Shown here in pieces: positions 51,002 to 60,219 of a stretch of 64,000 nt of DNA (its first letter is position 1; every line of letters begins with the position of its first letter). Source of the DNA: Puniceicoccaceae bacterium Marseille-Q1082 (GTDB lineage: Bacteria > Verrucomicrobiota > Verrucomicrobiia > Opitutales > Intestinicryptomonadaceae). The notes below the pieces were generated by a model that worked only from the letters and a program-made list of their open reading frames with translations, was not told the DNA's origin and did not search any database. A program made the position numbers and the translations under genes. Where the stretch lies: the NCBI GenBank assembly GCA_904424815.1, contig CAJGBI010000001.1, forward strand, positions 62,001 to 126,000, given 5' to 3'.

Positions 51002-53164
51002 ATGAGAATGGTTTTGGCTTTTCTTGCGGCGCTTTTTGCAGGCGCCGCATTCGCGGCGGGGTCCGCCAAAATAAAAAACTTCCATGCGGATCCGAAGTAC
51101 GGAAAGCCGGTAGAATTTTCGAAAGTCGCCGGAACAAAGGGAACCATGGCGCTCGAAATTTCCGGCGGAAAGCTTTACGCGCTCGAAAACAAGGGTCTTT
51201 CGGTATACGACATATCCGATCCGAAATCTCCGAGGCTTTTGGGCTCCGTAGGCGGCATGGGCAATGTCCGCCAGCTTAAAGTCTCGGGGAATACGGCGTT
51301 CGTGACCTCGCGCCAGTGCGGGCTCTGGTCGGTGGACGTCTCCGACCCGTCGTCGCCGAAAATCCTGTCGCACTTCGACACCGCGGAGATGGCTACCGGC
51401 CTCGACGTCGCGGACGGCCTCGCGTTTGTCGGCAACCGCGTGTTCGGGGTCCAGTGCGTTGACGTGTCGGATCCGTCGAAGATGCGGCATGTTTCGTCGG
51501 TCGTCACGCAGGAGTCGCAGTCGGTATATTATAAGGACGGCATAGTGTACAGCGGCGACTGGGGCGCGGGGGAGATAACGGCGATAGATTTTTCCGATCC
51601 CGTCAACCCCAAGATCATTTCAAAGACCCGCCTCGACGGCTACGGCGACGGGGTGGAAGTTGACGGAAACTTTTTGTACGCCTCCACGGGGCAGCACAGG
51701 AAGAGCGGACCGCCAGAATTGAGGCGCGGGGCGGGGCACGGGCTCGAGATTTTCGACATCTCGGACGGCAGGAATCCCAAAAGAATTTCCCGCGCGGAGT
51801 TCCCGAACATATATTTTGGCCCGTGCGATTTCTGGACGCCGCGCGTTTCGGGCGATTACTGTTTCGCCTCGGACACCGTAAACGGCGTGTTTGTGCTCGA
51901 CATTTCCGACAAGTCCGCCCCGAAAATCGTGGGCAATTTCATTCTTCCGAAAGTCGCGCCCGACAACCCGTCTCTGAAAATTCCCTATAAGCAGATACTC
52001 GACCCTGGCATTCCCCAGGGCGACGCCGTGGCGTCCATCGCGGTCGGCGACGGGGTGCTGTACGCGGCGGGCAACTTTACGGGCATATATGTGGCGGAGT
52101 TCCCGGGAATCGCGAAGATTCGTGAGAGGCGTCCGGCGAAGGCCGCGGCGCGCCCGGGCGCGTATTCGCCCAAAATTCCGAAGGGGTTCGACTCTGCCGG
52201 CGCGGATCCCTCCAATCCCGTGCGCGCGGTCGCCGTAAACGGAGACTTCGCGTACGCCGCGGCGTCGCACAGGGGGGTTGAAATTTACGATCTTTCCGGC
52301 GGGAAAATCGCGCCTGCCGGCGGGATAAACTGCCGGTACGCCTCCGACGTGAAGGTCTCCGACGGCAGGCTCGCGGTCGCTCTCGGCTTTGGCGGCGTCG
52401 GCATTTACGACATCTCCGGAAAGTTTGCGGCAAATCCCAAGGAGATCGGGCGCATACCCGCAAACAGGGCGGGCGCGCCCTTCGTCCAAAACGTCTGGGC
52501 GTTCGACGGCTGCAAATTTATCGGAGTTTCGGGCGCGGGGATTTCCGTGGCGTTTTTCGACATATCGAATCCCGCCTCGCCGAAGAGGGTTTTTTCGCAG
52601 GCGGGCTCCCAGCTACTCTACAACGACTACGGTTCCCGAAAGCTCGCGGCGGGCAGATATTTCGCCCTCAACAGGCACTGCGGCGGGCGCATGATTTTCG
52701 ACATGTCGGGCGCCAAGCCCAAAACCGTCTTTTACGACAACCGCCCGCTGTGCTCGCAGACGGGCTCGGCGGCGGCGTTCGGCGGAAAAATTCTCACCAT
52801 GTTCCGAGGGGGGTATGCGGTGGACGATCCTGCCGCCCCCGTGGAAAACGGAAAATTAAAGCGCGAAAAATTCCCGGGCGGCGGAGCCCTGCCGGCAGTT
52901 TCGGGCGGGGCGTCGGAGATAGAGCGCGCGGAGTTTCCGCAGGGTTCCGACGAGGGGCTCGCGATGTTCGACGAAAACTCCAGAAGGCTTGCGGTTGCAA
53001 ACAGGATAACCGGAAAGACGAGCCTCTACGATTTTTCCGACGCCAAAGCTCCCAAACTTATAGGCCGGTGGGCGCTGCCTTCAAACCCGGGTGTTCCGGA
53101 TTTTTACAAGGGCAGGCTCGTCATTGCGTGCGGGTACGCGGGATTGCTCATTGAGCGCAGGTAG
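51002..53164 (+). CDS. secreted LVIVD-repeat beta-propeller protein
   Basis: A 720-residue exported protein (MVLAFLAALFAGAAFAA). Repeats of about 40-45 residues share the pattern in LEISGGKLYALENKGLSVYD then ISDPKSPRLLGS, LWSVDVSDPSSPKILSHF, CVDVSDPSKMRHVSSV and VFVLDISDKSAPKIVGNF, which are LVIVD motifs. At least ten units are visible, enough for one or two propellers. Such proteins occur on the surface of marine and gut bacteria and are thought to bind ligands; no catalytic residues are visible. An alternative ATG lies two codons downstream. Confidence 0.82.
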   Translation: MRMVLAFLAALFAGAAFAAGSAKIKNFHADPKYGKPVEFSKVAGTKGTMALEISGGKLYALENKGLSVYDISDPKSPRLLGSVGGMGNVRQLKVSGNTAFVTSRQCGLWSVDVSDPSSPKILSHFDTAEMATGLDVADGLAFVGNRVFGVQCVDVSDPSKMRHVSSVVTQESQSVYYKDGIVYSGDWGAGEITAIDFSDPVNPKIISKTRLDGYGDGVEVDGNFLYASTGQHRKSGPPELRRGAGHGLEIFDISDGRNPKRISRAEFPNIYFGPCDFWTPRVSGDYCFASDTVNGVFVLDISDKSAPKIVGNFILPKVAPDNPSLKIPYKQILDPGIPQGDAVASIAVGDGVLYAAGNFTGIYVAEFPGIAKIRERRPAKAAARPGAYSPKIPKGFDSAGADPSNPVRAVAVNGDFAYAAASHRGVEIYDLSGGKIAPAGGINCRYASDVKVSDGRLAVALGFGGVGIYDISGKFAANPKEIGRIPANRAGAPFVQNVWAFDGCKFIGVSGAGISVAFFDISNPASPKRVFSQAGSQLLYNDYGSRKLAAGRYFALNRHCGGRMIFDMSGAKPKTVFYDNRPLCSQTGSAAAFGGKILTMFRGGYAVDDPAAPVENGKLKREKFPGGGALPAVSGGASEIERAEFPQGSDEGLAMFDENSRRLAVANRITGKTSLYDFSDAKAPKLIGRWALPSNPGVPDFYKGRLVIACGYAGLLIERR

Positions 53165-53222
53165 CGGGGAAATCGGCGCGCCCGAGCGCGCCGCGCGCTC
53201 CGCGGAAAATTTTGCGCCGCCT

Positions 53223-54128
53223 CTAAAAGGAGAATCCCGCGTGCACGGAAAAGAACGGCGCGGCGTCGACTTCGTACTCTTCCGCCGAGCGCGAACTGCG
53301 GCGCATGTCTAGCTCTCGGTCGAAATTGCCGCCGACCGCAGCCGAGATGTATGCGCGCTCGGAAATATTGCAGGTCGCCCCCACTGAAAACTGGTAAAAC
53401 GAGTCCGAAACACTCCGGCGGGCCCCTTCGCGCTCTTCGAGCCTGTAATACGAATTCCTGTATTCGAAAACCGCGTTCAGGACGAGCGAGTTGTCGCCGA
53501 ATACGTCGTAGAGCAGTGCCGCCCCCGAGAATGTGCGCAGTTTGAGCCTGTCGGATATGTTCCAGTCTATGAAGGCGACCGGCAGCCCTATCCAGGTATT
53601 GTCCACCCTCGAATAGGCTATCGCGCCGATGCCCGCCGTAAGGCTTTCGCAAAACGAATACGACGCCCCCGCGCCCGCGAACATCGAGCGCCCGCTCCAG
53701 AGCGATTCTCCCGCCTGCGCGCCGAAAGAGGCGCTCGCGATTCCGAACACCCCCCAGCGCTCGTCGATTCTCGATGTGTAAAACGCGAGGGCGGAGGTTT
53801 TGTTCATTGAGGAAAACGGCGCGGCGTCTGAACTGAAGTCGTACTGGCTGTATGTGTAGTTGAGCGATACCGTCAGAAAGTGCCTGTCGGAATACGCCCC
53901 CTGAAATTTGACGTTGGCTGACGCCGAGTAGACCCCGAGGTCCCCGCCGAGGCCGTCCGACATGTCCGCCGGCAGCGAGAATTCCCCCGATGCGTCGGCG
54001 CTCACGCCCATTTTCCATTGGGGGGCGAGTATGTTTATCGGCGTCGGCCCGGAAGTGAGCATCTGCGCGCCCGATTGGCACGCGGCGGCGAGCGCCGCGG
54101 CGCAGAGGAAAATCTTCAAATTTTTCAT
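53223..54128 (-). CDS. outer-membrane beta-barrel protein, DUF6268-like
   Basis: A 301-residue protein with a signal (LKIFLCAAALAAACQSGAQ). Alternating residues predict a transmembrane barrel: HFLTVSLNYTYSQYDFSSDA, WGVFGIASASFGAQAGES, FAGAGASYSFCESLTAGIGA then IAY, and a C-terminal strand ending HAGFSF. The pattern fits DUF6268. It is convergent with the LVIVD gene and divergent from pgi. Role unknown, possibly a porin or structural barrel. Confidence 0.72.
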   Translation of the reverse strand: MKNLKIFLCAAALAAACQSGAQMLTSGPTPINILAPQWKMGVSADASGEFSLPADMSDGLGGDLGVYSASANVKFQGAYSDRHFLTVSLNYTYSQYDFSSDAAPFSSMNKTSALAFYTSRIDERWGVFGIASASFGAQAGESLWSGRSMFAGAGASYSFCESLTAGIGAIAYSRVDNTWIGLPVAFIDWNISDRLKLRTFSGAALLYDVFGDNSLVLNAVFEYRNSYYRLEEREGARRSVSDSFYQFSVGATCNISERAYISAAVGGNFDRELDMRRSSRSAEEYEVDAAPFFSVHAGFSF

Positions 54129-54250
54129 TGAGGGCTTTATAGCGCGCTTTGGCGGCGGAAATCAACCGAAATCGCGGCCGCCGGCGGTTTCGAGTCGCCA
54201 CAAAACGTTTGACAAGCCCGCGCGCGCGGCTAATTTTCGCCTCTAATATT

Positions 54251-55816
54251 ATGTCTTGGGAACGCTATAAGAAATACTACCTCGGGCTTGAAAATCTGGG
54301 GTTCGGTTTGGACGTCAGCAGAGTCGGTTTCGACGACGCTTTTTTGGCATCTATGCAGGAGCCCGCGAAGGAGGCGTTCGCCTCTATGGTCGCGCTCGAG
54401 GCCGGCGCCATCGCCAATCCCGACGAGAACAGAATGGTCGGCCACTATTGGCTCCGCGCGCCGGAGCTCGCACCAACCCCCGAAATCAGGGCGGAGATTG
54501 AAGGCAACATCTCCAAGATAGAGAGCTTTGCCAAAAAGGTCCACAGCGGCGAAATCGCGGGCGCGGACGGAAAATTTGAAAATATCCTCTGCATAGGCAT
54601 AGGCGGCTCCGCGCTCGGGCCCGAGTTCGTCTCGGAGGCTTTGGGCTCTCCGAAGACGGACAAGATGAAAGTGTTCTTCCTCGACAACACCGACCCCGAC
54701 GGATACGACCTCGTATTCGACAAGCTCGACGGAAAGCTTGGCAGGACGCTCGCGATAGTCACCTCCAAGTCTGGCGGAACCCCCGAGCCGCGCAACGCGA
54801 TGATAGAGGCGCAGGCGCGCTGGGAAAGCGCGGGGCTCGATTTCGCCCGCCACGCGGTAGTCACCACGGGGACGGGAAGCAAGCTTTACAACTACGCCAA
54901 GGAAAGGGGATTCGTCGAATTTTTCCCGATGTGGGACTGGGTGGGGGGCCGCACGAGCGAATTTGCGGCTGTCGGCCTTCTGCCTGCCGCCCTCCAGGGC
55001 ATAGACATACGCGCCATGCTAAACGGCGCCGCCGGAATGGACGCAGCGACGAGGGTCGCCGACATGCTCAAAAACCCCTCGATGCTGCTTGCGCTCATGT
55101 GGTATAAATGCACTTCGGGCAAGGGGCTGAAAGACATGGTAATCCTTCCGTACAAGGACAGGCTGCTGCTCTTTTCGCGCTACCTCCAGCAGCTGATAAT
55201 GGAGTCGCTGGGCAAGGAGCTCGACCTCTCGGGCAAAAAGGTAGAGCAGGGCATTTCCGTCTACGGCAACAAGGGCTCCACCGACCAGCACGCCTATGTG
55301 CAGCAGCTGCGCGACGGCATAGACAACTTCTTCATCACTTTTATAGAGGTGCTCAAAGACAGGCGCGGCGACAGCCCCGAAGTCGCCTCCGGCGAGACCA
55401 GCGGCGACTACTTGCAGGCGTTTTTGCTCGGCACGCGCGAGGCGATCTCCGCCAAGGGCAGGGACTGCATCACCGTCACGGTTGACGACGTGACGCCGTT
55501 TTCCGTCGGCGCGCTCATTGCGCTCTACGACCGCGCTGTTGGTTTTTACGCCAGCCTCGTCGGCATAAACGCCTACCACCAGCCCGGCGTCGAGGCGGGC
55601 AAGAAGGCCGCGAGCTCCATATTGGCGGTTAAGGCGAAAATCGTCGCCGCCCTTGCCGACAGGGAAGTTTCGGTCGATGAAATTGCCCGCGAAATAAATC
55701 TTGAAAACGAAAAAGAAATAGTATTTAAACTACTAATACATCTTGCTTCGAATCCGTCGACGGGCGTCGCCTCTTCCGGCGTCGGCTTCGATAAGAAATT
55801 TAGAAAAACCAAATAA
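54251..55816 (+). CDS. pgi: glucose-6-phosphate isomerase
   Basis: A 521-residue glycolytic enzyme interconverting glucose-6- and fructose-6-phosphate. Signatures: [75 protein letters not shown] with the catalytic Glu, and [20 protein letters not shown]. The start at 54251 is directly before [10 protein letters not shown]; the upstream frame is non-coding. The C-terminal part is an alpha-helical extension found in the longer bacterial forms. The next gene is 21 nt away. Confidence 0.95.
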   Translation: MSWERYKKYYLGLENLGFGLDVSRVGFDDAFLASMQEPAKEAFASMVALEAGAIANPDENRMVGHYWLRAPELAPTPEIRAEIEGNISKIESFAKKVHSGEIAGADGKFENILCIGIGGSALGPEFVSEALGSPKTDKMKVFFLDNTDPDGYDLVFDKLDGKLGRTLAIVTSKSGGTPEPRNAMIEAQARWESAGLDFARHAVVTTGTGSKLYNYAKERGFVEFFPMWDWVGGRTSEFAAVGLLPAALQGIDIRAMLNGAAGMDAATRVADMLKNPSMLLALMWYKCTSGKGLKDMVILPYKDRLLLFSRYLQQLIMESLGKELDLSGKKVEQGISVYGNKGSTDQHAYVQQLRDGIDNFFITFIEVLKDRRGDSPEVASGETSGDYLQAFLLGTREAISAKGRDCITVTVDDVTPFSVGALIALYDRAVGFYASLVGINAYHQPGVEAGKKAASSILAVKAKIVAALADREVSVDEIAREINLENEKEIVFKLLIHLASNPSTGVASSGVGFDKKFRKTK

Positions 55817-55837
55817 CGATTATTCTCTACTCCAAAT

Positions 55838-56797
55838 ATGAAAGCAGCATCCATCTCCCTCAAAATTTTGGCGATTCTCGCGGCGTGCTTTTGCGTCTAC
55901 GCGTGGGTTGACACGCGCGGCAAAATAAGCGGCGCCGAAGAGCTCATGAAGGACGTGCCGGGCGCGACCCTTCAGGAGAAGTCCTCCAATATTCCGGGCA
56001 TACTCTCCGAAAAGGCCAAGACCGAGAGCAGCAACAAGGCGTTCCGCGCCAGCGTGAGCTCGCTCGAAGCAAAGCTCAAGAGCGCTAATTCCGAACTCGA
56101 AAGCGAGCGCGTCAAGAACGTCAAGGTAAACTCCGAGCTCACGAGCGCAAAGGCGCAGATCGCGACGCTCACTTCCGACGTCTCGAAGCTTAACGGGCAG
56201 GTCACGCAGAAGAATTCCCTGATAAAGCAGTACACCAAGGAGCTCGCCGAAAAGAACGCGATGCTCGCCAACAACAACGAGACCGACGCCCTCAAAGAAA
56301 AGGTCGCCACCCTCGAAGCCCAGCTGAAGTCCAAGACAGACGAGCTCGCCGAAGCAAACAAGAAGGCAAAGCTCATGGAGATGGCGGAAGTCGTAGAAGT
56401 CATCGAAACCGACGCGAGCGGCAAAAAGGTAAAGAGGAAGGTCGTCAAGACTCCCTATATCCCGACCGGAGATGTCGCTACCGTCGTCGCCGTCGATACG
56501 GTCAACGGCATGGTCAGCATCAACCGCGGTTCCAAGGCGGGCGTCAAGGAGTCCCAGAAAATCCTCCTCAAGCGCGAAGGCAAGCTCGTCTCTGAAATTC
56601 TCATCGCCGAAGCGGGCGACGATTTTTCCGTGGGCCTCATAAACCGCAACGTGGCGATTCCCGAAACCATTGAAGTCGGAGACCTCCTCGAGCTCGCGGC
56701 TCCCCAGCAGGCGGCCGACAAGCCCGTTCCCGCCGCTGTCCCCGCGCAACCCGCTCCGGCGGCCGACGCGGCGGCCGAGACCCCCGCCGAAGCGTAG
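55838..56797 (+). CDS. membrane-anchored coiled-coil protein
   Basis: A 319-residue protein. One N-terminal membrane segment (ISLKILAILAACFCVYAWV) precedes about 150 residues of coiled coil (SSLEAKLKSANSELESERVK, ELTSAKAQIATLTSDVSKL, LKEKVATLEAQLKSKTDELA). A compact beta domain follows (TPYIPTGDVATVVAVDTVNG then MVSINRGSKAGVK and GKLVSEILIAEAGDDFSVGL), then a Pro/Ala tail. It is probably periplasmic with the coil spanning to the wall. It is co-directional with pgi and the next lipoprotein; the three may be one unit. Function unknown. Confidence 0.7.
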   Translation: MKAASISLKILAILAACFCVYAWVDTRGKISGAEELMKDVPGATLQEKSSNIPGILSEKAKTESSNKAFRASVSSLEAKLKSANSELESERVKNVKVNSELTSAKAQIATLTSDVSKLNGQVTQKNSLIKQYTKELAEKNAMLANNNETDALKEKVATLEAQLKSKTDELAEANKKAKLMEMAEVVEVIETDASGKKVKRKVVKTPYIPTGDVATVVAVDTVNGMVSINRGSKAGVKESQKILLKREGKLVSEILIAEAGDDFSVGLINRNVAIPETIEVGDLLELAAPQQAADKPVPAAVPAQPAPAADAAAETPAEA

Positions 56798-56812
56798 GCG
56801 TTTTCAAGAGTT

Positions 56813-56998
56813 ATGAAGCTTTTTGCGGCAGTCATCTTTTCGCTCGCGGCCATGATGCTTTCGGGCTGCGAGACGACGGATTCGAAAGAGCTTCCGTCGC
56901 GCCATACGGACGACAGCGACCTCCCTTGGGGGCGTCCGGCTTCGTGGGAGGGAGGCCTTCCCGGCATGGGCGGCATAGGAACTCCCACGCGGTATTGA
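56813..56998 (+). CDS. very small lipoprotein
   Basis: A 61-residue protein: KLFAAVIFSLAAMMLSGC is a lipoprotein signal with lipobox LSGC. The mature 42 residues are Pro/Gly/Trp-rich (DSDLPWGRPASWEGGLPGMG) and end in TRY. It follows the coiled-coil gene by 15 nt and is closed by a strong terminator. Short WGRPxxWEGGxPG lipoproteins of this kind are seen in verrucomicrobia; the role is unknown. Confidence 0.7.
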   Translation: MKLFAAVIFSLAAMMLSGCETTDSKELPSRHTDDSDLPWGRPASWEGGLPGMGGIGTPTRY

Positions 56999-57012
56999 GG
57001 AGAAAAAACTTT

Positions 57013-57041
57013 AAAGGCGCGCATATTGGCGCGCCTTTTTT
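57013..57041 (+). terminator. strong intrinsic terminator
   Basis: GGCGCGC-ATATTG-GCGCGCC then T6. It ends the pgi/coiled-coil/lipoprotein unit. Confidence 0.9.
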
Positions 57042-57043
57042 GC

Positions 57044-57719
57044 GCCCGTTTTGCATTGTGTTTTCCCCGATTTTTGCGCTCAGGCGATTCAAGGCGCGCG
57101 GGCGGAAAACAATTGCGTTTATCCGATGGCAAAATGGAGAAGGGCGGAGCGCGCGGCGGAGGATTATTTGCGGGTTGAAGTTTGTTTTCCGGAGGCGGTT
57201 GTTTTGCGGAAGTTTTTGCGGGGGGATTCGTTTACCGCGCGCAGGAAAGGCAGGCGGGTTAAGCGGGACGCGCGGAGTCCCGCAATTTCGGCGGGGCGGC
57301 GGAAAAGCGCAGTTGCCGCTGGGCCAATCGCGGAGCGCTGTCAGATATTTTCTTTTCTTTTTGCCCGCCGGCCCTTAAAATCCGCGCGCCTTGTGCGCGT
57401 TTTTTTTGTCGCCGTACGGGTTGAAATCGCGCGCGAATTTCAAACTCCGCACAGCTTTCGGCAGGCGCCGAGCGGATTGCCCCGCGGGTGAAAAACTTTC
57501 AATATGCCGGTTTAGATTCCCGTGCCCGCCAGGTTTATTCCGGTTTTGCGATCCGGATTGCCCGTCTGCCGATGTGTTTCCCCTTATTCGCAAGGTTTCA
57601 CTTTGGCGCTTGCGTCAAGTTAAGGCGCGTTTCGCCGTCCGGCGGCGCCGGACGGGCGGCGCGCTCTTTGCGTCGTTTCCGACTATCGCGCGCTTTCGCG
57701 GTTGAAGCCGGAGCCGGCT
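57044..57719. other. long intergenic region without supported gene
   Basis: About 675 bp. Several overlapping frames are open (longest 57051-57491, plus strand) but they are Arg/Ala-rich with no recognisable fold, signal or start site, and codon use unlike neighbours. No RNA or repeat was recognised. Confidence 0.5.
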
Positions 57720-58253
57720 TTACAGAGCGGTTCCCCTTTTCGGGATAAAGAGCCGCTTCGGGTCGGCGCCTTCGAGCAGAAGCAATTTTAATTTCTTTTC
57801 TATTCCGCCCGCATATCCCGTCAGGCTGCCGTTTGTTCCGACGACGCGGTGGCACGGCACTATAATTGAAATCTCATTGCGCCCCACCGCGCCGCCTGCG
57901 GCTTGGGCCGACATGCGCGCAAGGCCCTTTCGCGCTGCGATTCTCCGCGCGATTTCTCCGTAAGTCATGGTTTTGCCGTACGGAATGGACAGCAGAATTT
58001 TCCAGACCTCGTTTTGAAAGGGCGTGCCCGCAAAGCGCAACGGCACGGCAAATTCCGGCTCTTTCCCTAAGAAGTAGATGTCGAGCCATTTTTTCGCTTT
58101 CGCCAATATGGGGGTTTCCCTTTCCTCATGCTCGGCGTCGAGGCGGAGGGCGAAGTATTTCTGCCCCTCGAACCACAGGCCGGTCAATCCGGCGTCTTCC
58201 GCCGCCAGAAGAATTTTGCCTATGGGGGATTGATAACCGCTTGTGAATTGCAT
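57720..58253 (-). CDS. ogt: methylated-DNA--protein-cysteine methyltransferase
   Basis: A 177-residue DNA repair protein that removes alkyl groups from O6-methylguanine onto its own cysteine. The active site is IIVPCHRVVG; the DNA-binding wing is FQNEVWKILLSIPYGKTMTY then GEIA, and SLTGYAGGIEKKLKLLLLEG completes the C-terminal domain. An N-terminal RNase H-like domain is present, as in Ogt. Length is normal. Stand-alone gene. Confidence 0.94.
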   Translation of the reverse strand: MQFTSGYQSPIGKILLAAEDAGLTGLWFEGQKYFALRLDAEHEERETPILAKAKKWLDIYFLGKEPEFAVPLRFAGTPFQNEVWKILLSIPYGKTMTYGEIARRIAARKGLARMSAQAAGGAVGRNEISIIVPCHRVVGTNGSLTGYAGGIEKKLKLLLLEGADPKRLFIPKRGTAL

Positions 58254-58516
58254 ATTAAATTTTCTCGGGCGGGAGCGCCGTTTCCCATGCGCTTGCGGCG
58301 CGGCCGCGCGCGGCGTTTCCGCAACGGCTTTCCGCGTTACCTCCTTTGGCTGGCGGATTGGGGGCGTCCGGCATTTTTCTTAAATTTTATGGGGCGGGGC
58401 GACGTTTTTGCCAGGCGCGCAAAATAAAGGTTTTGAATTTCTCCCGACCGTTCGCCGCGCGCTTCAGCCGCCGGATTTTTCCTGTTCCGCGGCCGCGGAG
58501 CCGCGCATGAACCCCG

Positions 58517-59494
58517 TTATTTCAGGTGCCGCCGCAGAGTTTTGTGGTACTGGTAGACCGCCGAGGCGACGGCTTCCGCGATTTTCTGCCTGTATGCCGC
58601 CGAACCCAGCGAGCGCGCCTCGGAAGGATTGGTTATGAAGCCGCATTCAATAAGCGCGCCCGGCATTTTCAAGTCGCGCAGAACCGCAAAGCGCGCGCGC
58701 TTTACGCCGCGGTCGGGCCTCTTCGTCGCCGCGGCGAGCGACCTTTGTATGTAGTAGGCAAGCAGCTGGTTCCACCCGTCGTTGGCGTTGCCTGGGTGGG
58801 CTGTCCCGTCGGAGCGCGAGAGCTTTTTCCCCGAGGTCGACGGCGCCCAGCGCGGGGTCATCGCAAAAGTTTCCACGCCCGAAACCGACGAGTTTGCCGC
58901 CGCGTTGCAGTGTATGCTCAAAAACATGTTCGCCCGCGCGCCGTTCGCCATTTTCGGCCTGTCGGCGAGCTCCTCGAAGACGTCTTTCGTCCGCGTGAAC
59001 GAGACGTCGTAGCCGTTCTTTTTGAGTTCGCGCCCAAGGCGCGTCGCGATGTCGAGGGCGACAGCCTTTTCCTTGAGCCTGTATTTGGCGTTCATCGCGC
59101 CGTTGTCTTTGCCGCCGTGGCCGGCGTCGATTACTATGCGGAAGAGATTCGACGGCTTTTCGTTCTTTTGGGGGAATACTATGGGAATTATGCTCTTTAC
59201 ATAGTCGCGCTTGGCTATGAAGAGGTTCGCGCCTTTGCCGACTATCGGGAAGCACAGCCAGACCGTAGTGCCGTTGAGCGTCATGGCGCGGCTGTGGAGC
59301 TCGAAGTCGAAGCGCGAATACTTGCTGTAAACGCTCTGCTTTTTGCCGGACAGCCGCGTGTACCTCATTCCGCAAAGCGCCGCAAGCTGCGGCATCGAAA
59401 TGTAGTCCACTCCGTTGAATTTTGCGGCTTTCGCGTTTGCGGCGGCTGCGACTGCCAAAAGACCGGACAAAAACTCGCGGCGCGATAGGAGCAT
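58517..59494 (-). CDS. N-acetylmuramoyl-L-alanine amidase (Amidase_3), Tat-exported
   Basis: A 325-residue zinc amidase that cuts the peptide from peptidoglycan glycan, usually for daughter-cell separation. The signal LLSRREFLSGLLAVAAAANA is of Tat type, as in AmiA and AmiC. Catalytic domain from about residue 118: FRIVIDAGHGGKDNGA (Zn His), EKAVALDIATRLG (Zn Glu), MFLSIHCNAAANSSVSGVET (Zn His) and GALIECGFITNPSEA (catalytic Glu). The N-terminal part (VDYISMPQLAALCGMRYTRL) looks like a copper-amine-oxidase-N or AMIN-like domain. It starts 11 nt after infC. Confidence 0.92.
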   Translation of the reverse strand: MLLSRREFLSGLLAVAAAANAKAAKFNGVDYISMPQLAALCGMRYTRLSGKKQSVYSKYSRFDFELHSRAMTLNGTTVWLCFPIVGKGANLFIAKRDYVKSIIPIVFPQKNEKPSNLFRIVIDAGHGGKDNGAMNAKYRLKEKAVALDIATRLGRELKKNGYDVSFTRTKDVFEELADRPKMANGARANMFLSIHCNAAANSSVSGVETFAMTPRWAPSTSGKKLSRSDGTAHPGNANDGWNQLLAYYIQRSLAAATKRPDRGVKRARFAVLRDLKMPGALIECGFITNPSEARSLGSAAYRQKIAEAVASAVYQYHKTLRRHLK

Positions 59495-59505
59495 TTCGGC
59501 CTGTC

Positions 59506-60135
59506 CTAATCTTCGTCCGAAGAGTCGTCTTCGGGCACGGCGTCGTTTTCAGCCGAGTACTTAAGTTTGCGCTGGTTGGCGGGCAGCGGGGACATAGAAA
59601 GGCTTATGTTTCTGCCGGCGAGCTTTGGCTCGAAGTCCGCCGTTCCGACGTGCGAAAGCTCTGCTACGGCGCGCTTGACCGCCTCGAAGCCCTTGTCCTT
59701 GTACTCCATTTCTCGGCCGCGCATCATCAGCGTTATTTTGAGCTTGTTGCCCGCGAACAAAAATTTTTCCGCGGCTCTTATCTTCGTCAAGAAGTCGTTC
59801 TGCTCGATCATCGGGCGGAGTTTTATCTCCTTTACTTTAACCGTCGCCGATTTGTGCGATTTCTGCTTTTTCGACTCCTCGTACATGTACTTGCCGTAGT
59901 CGAGGATTCTGCACACCGGCGGCTCTGCGGTGGGGGAGACTTCGAGGAGGTCGAGCCCGCTGCGGCGCGCTATTGAGAGCGCCTCGTGGGGCGACATTAT
60001 CCCGAGCTGCTTGCCGTCGGGGCCTATGACCCTGATTTTAGGCGCCCTTATCCTTTCGTTTTTCCTCGGGCCGAAATTTCTTCCTCTGTTGTATGGCGGC
60101 CTTCCGCCTCCGCTGTAGGGTCTGTTTGGTGTCAT
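59506..60135 (-). CDS. infC: translation initiation factor IF-3
   Basis: A 209-residue factor that binds the 30S subunit and checks start codons. The family core begins NERIRAPKIRVIGPDGKQLG and continues with EALSIARRSGLDLLEVSPTA then EPPVCRILDYGKYMYE and KEIKLRPMIEQNDFLTKI; the C-domain has GNKLKITLMMRGREMEYKDK. A Gly/Arg/Pro-rich N-terminal extension and an acidic tail (DAVPEDDSSDED) are extra. The ATG at 60135 has no clear Shine-Dalgarno; an in-frame TTG at 60174 is possible, which matters because infC often uses rare starts. rpmI and rplT, its usual partners, are absent here. Confidence 0.92.
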   Translation of the reverse strand: MTPNRPYSGGGRPPYNRGRNFGPRKNERIRAPKIRVIGPDGKQLGIMSPHEALSIARRSGLDLLEVSPTAEPPVCRILDYGKYMYEESKKQKSHKSATVKVKEIKLRPMIEQNDFLTKIRAAEKFLFAGNKLKITLMMRGREMEYKDKGFEAVKRAVAELSHVGTADFEPKLAGRNISLSMSPLPANQRKLKYSAENDAVPEDDSSDED

Positions 60136-60219
60136 TAATTTTTTTGTAGTTCTATTGCCTCTTCTTGGCGTCAATAAAAGGCGGTATTAAAAAAACTTCA
60201 ACAATTTTTTAACGCCGCG

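Noticed and set aside
57051-57491. Possible 146-residue gene in the gap before ogt
   Set aside because: Arg/Ala-rich, no start signal, no domain, and overlapping frames are equally open.
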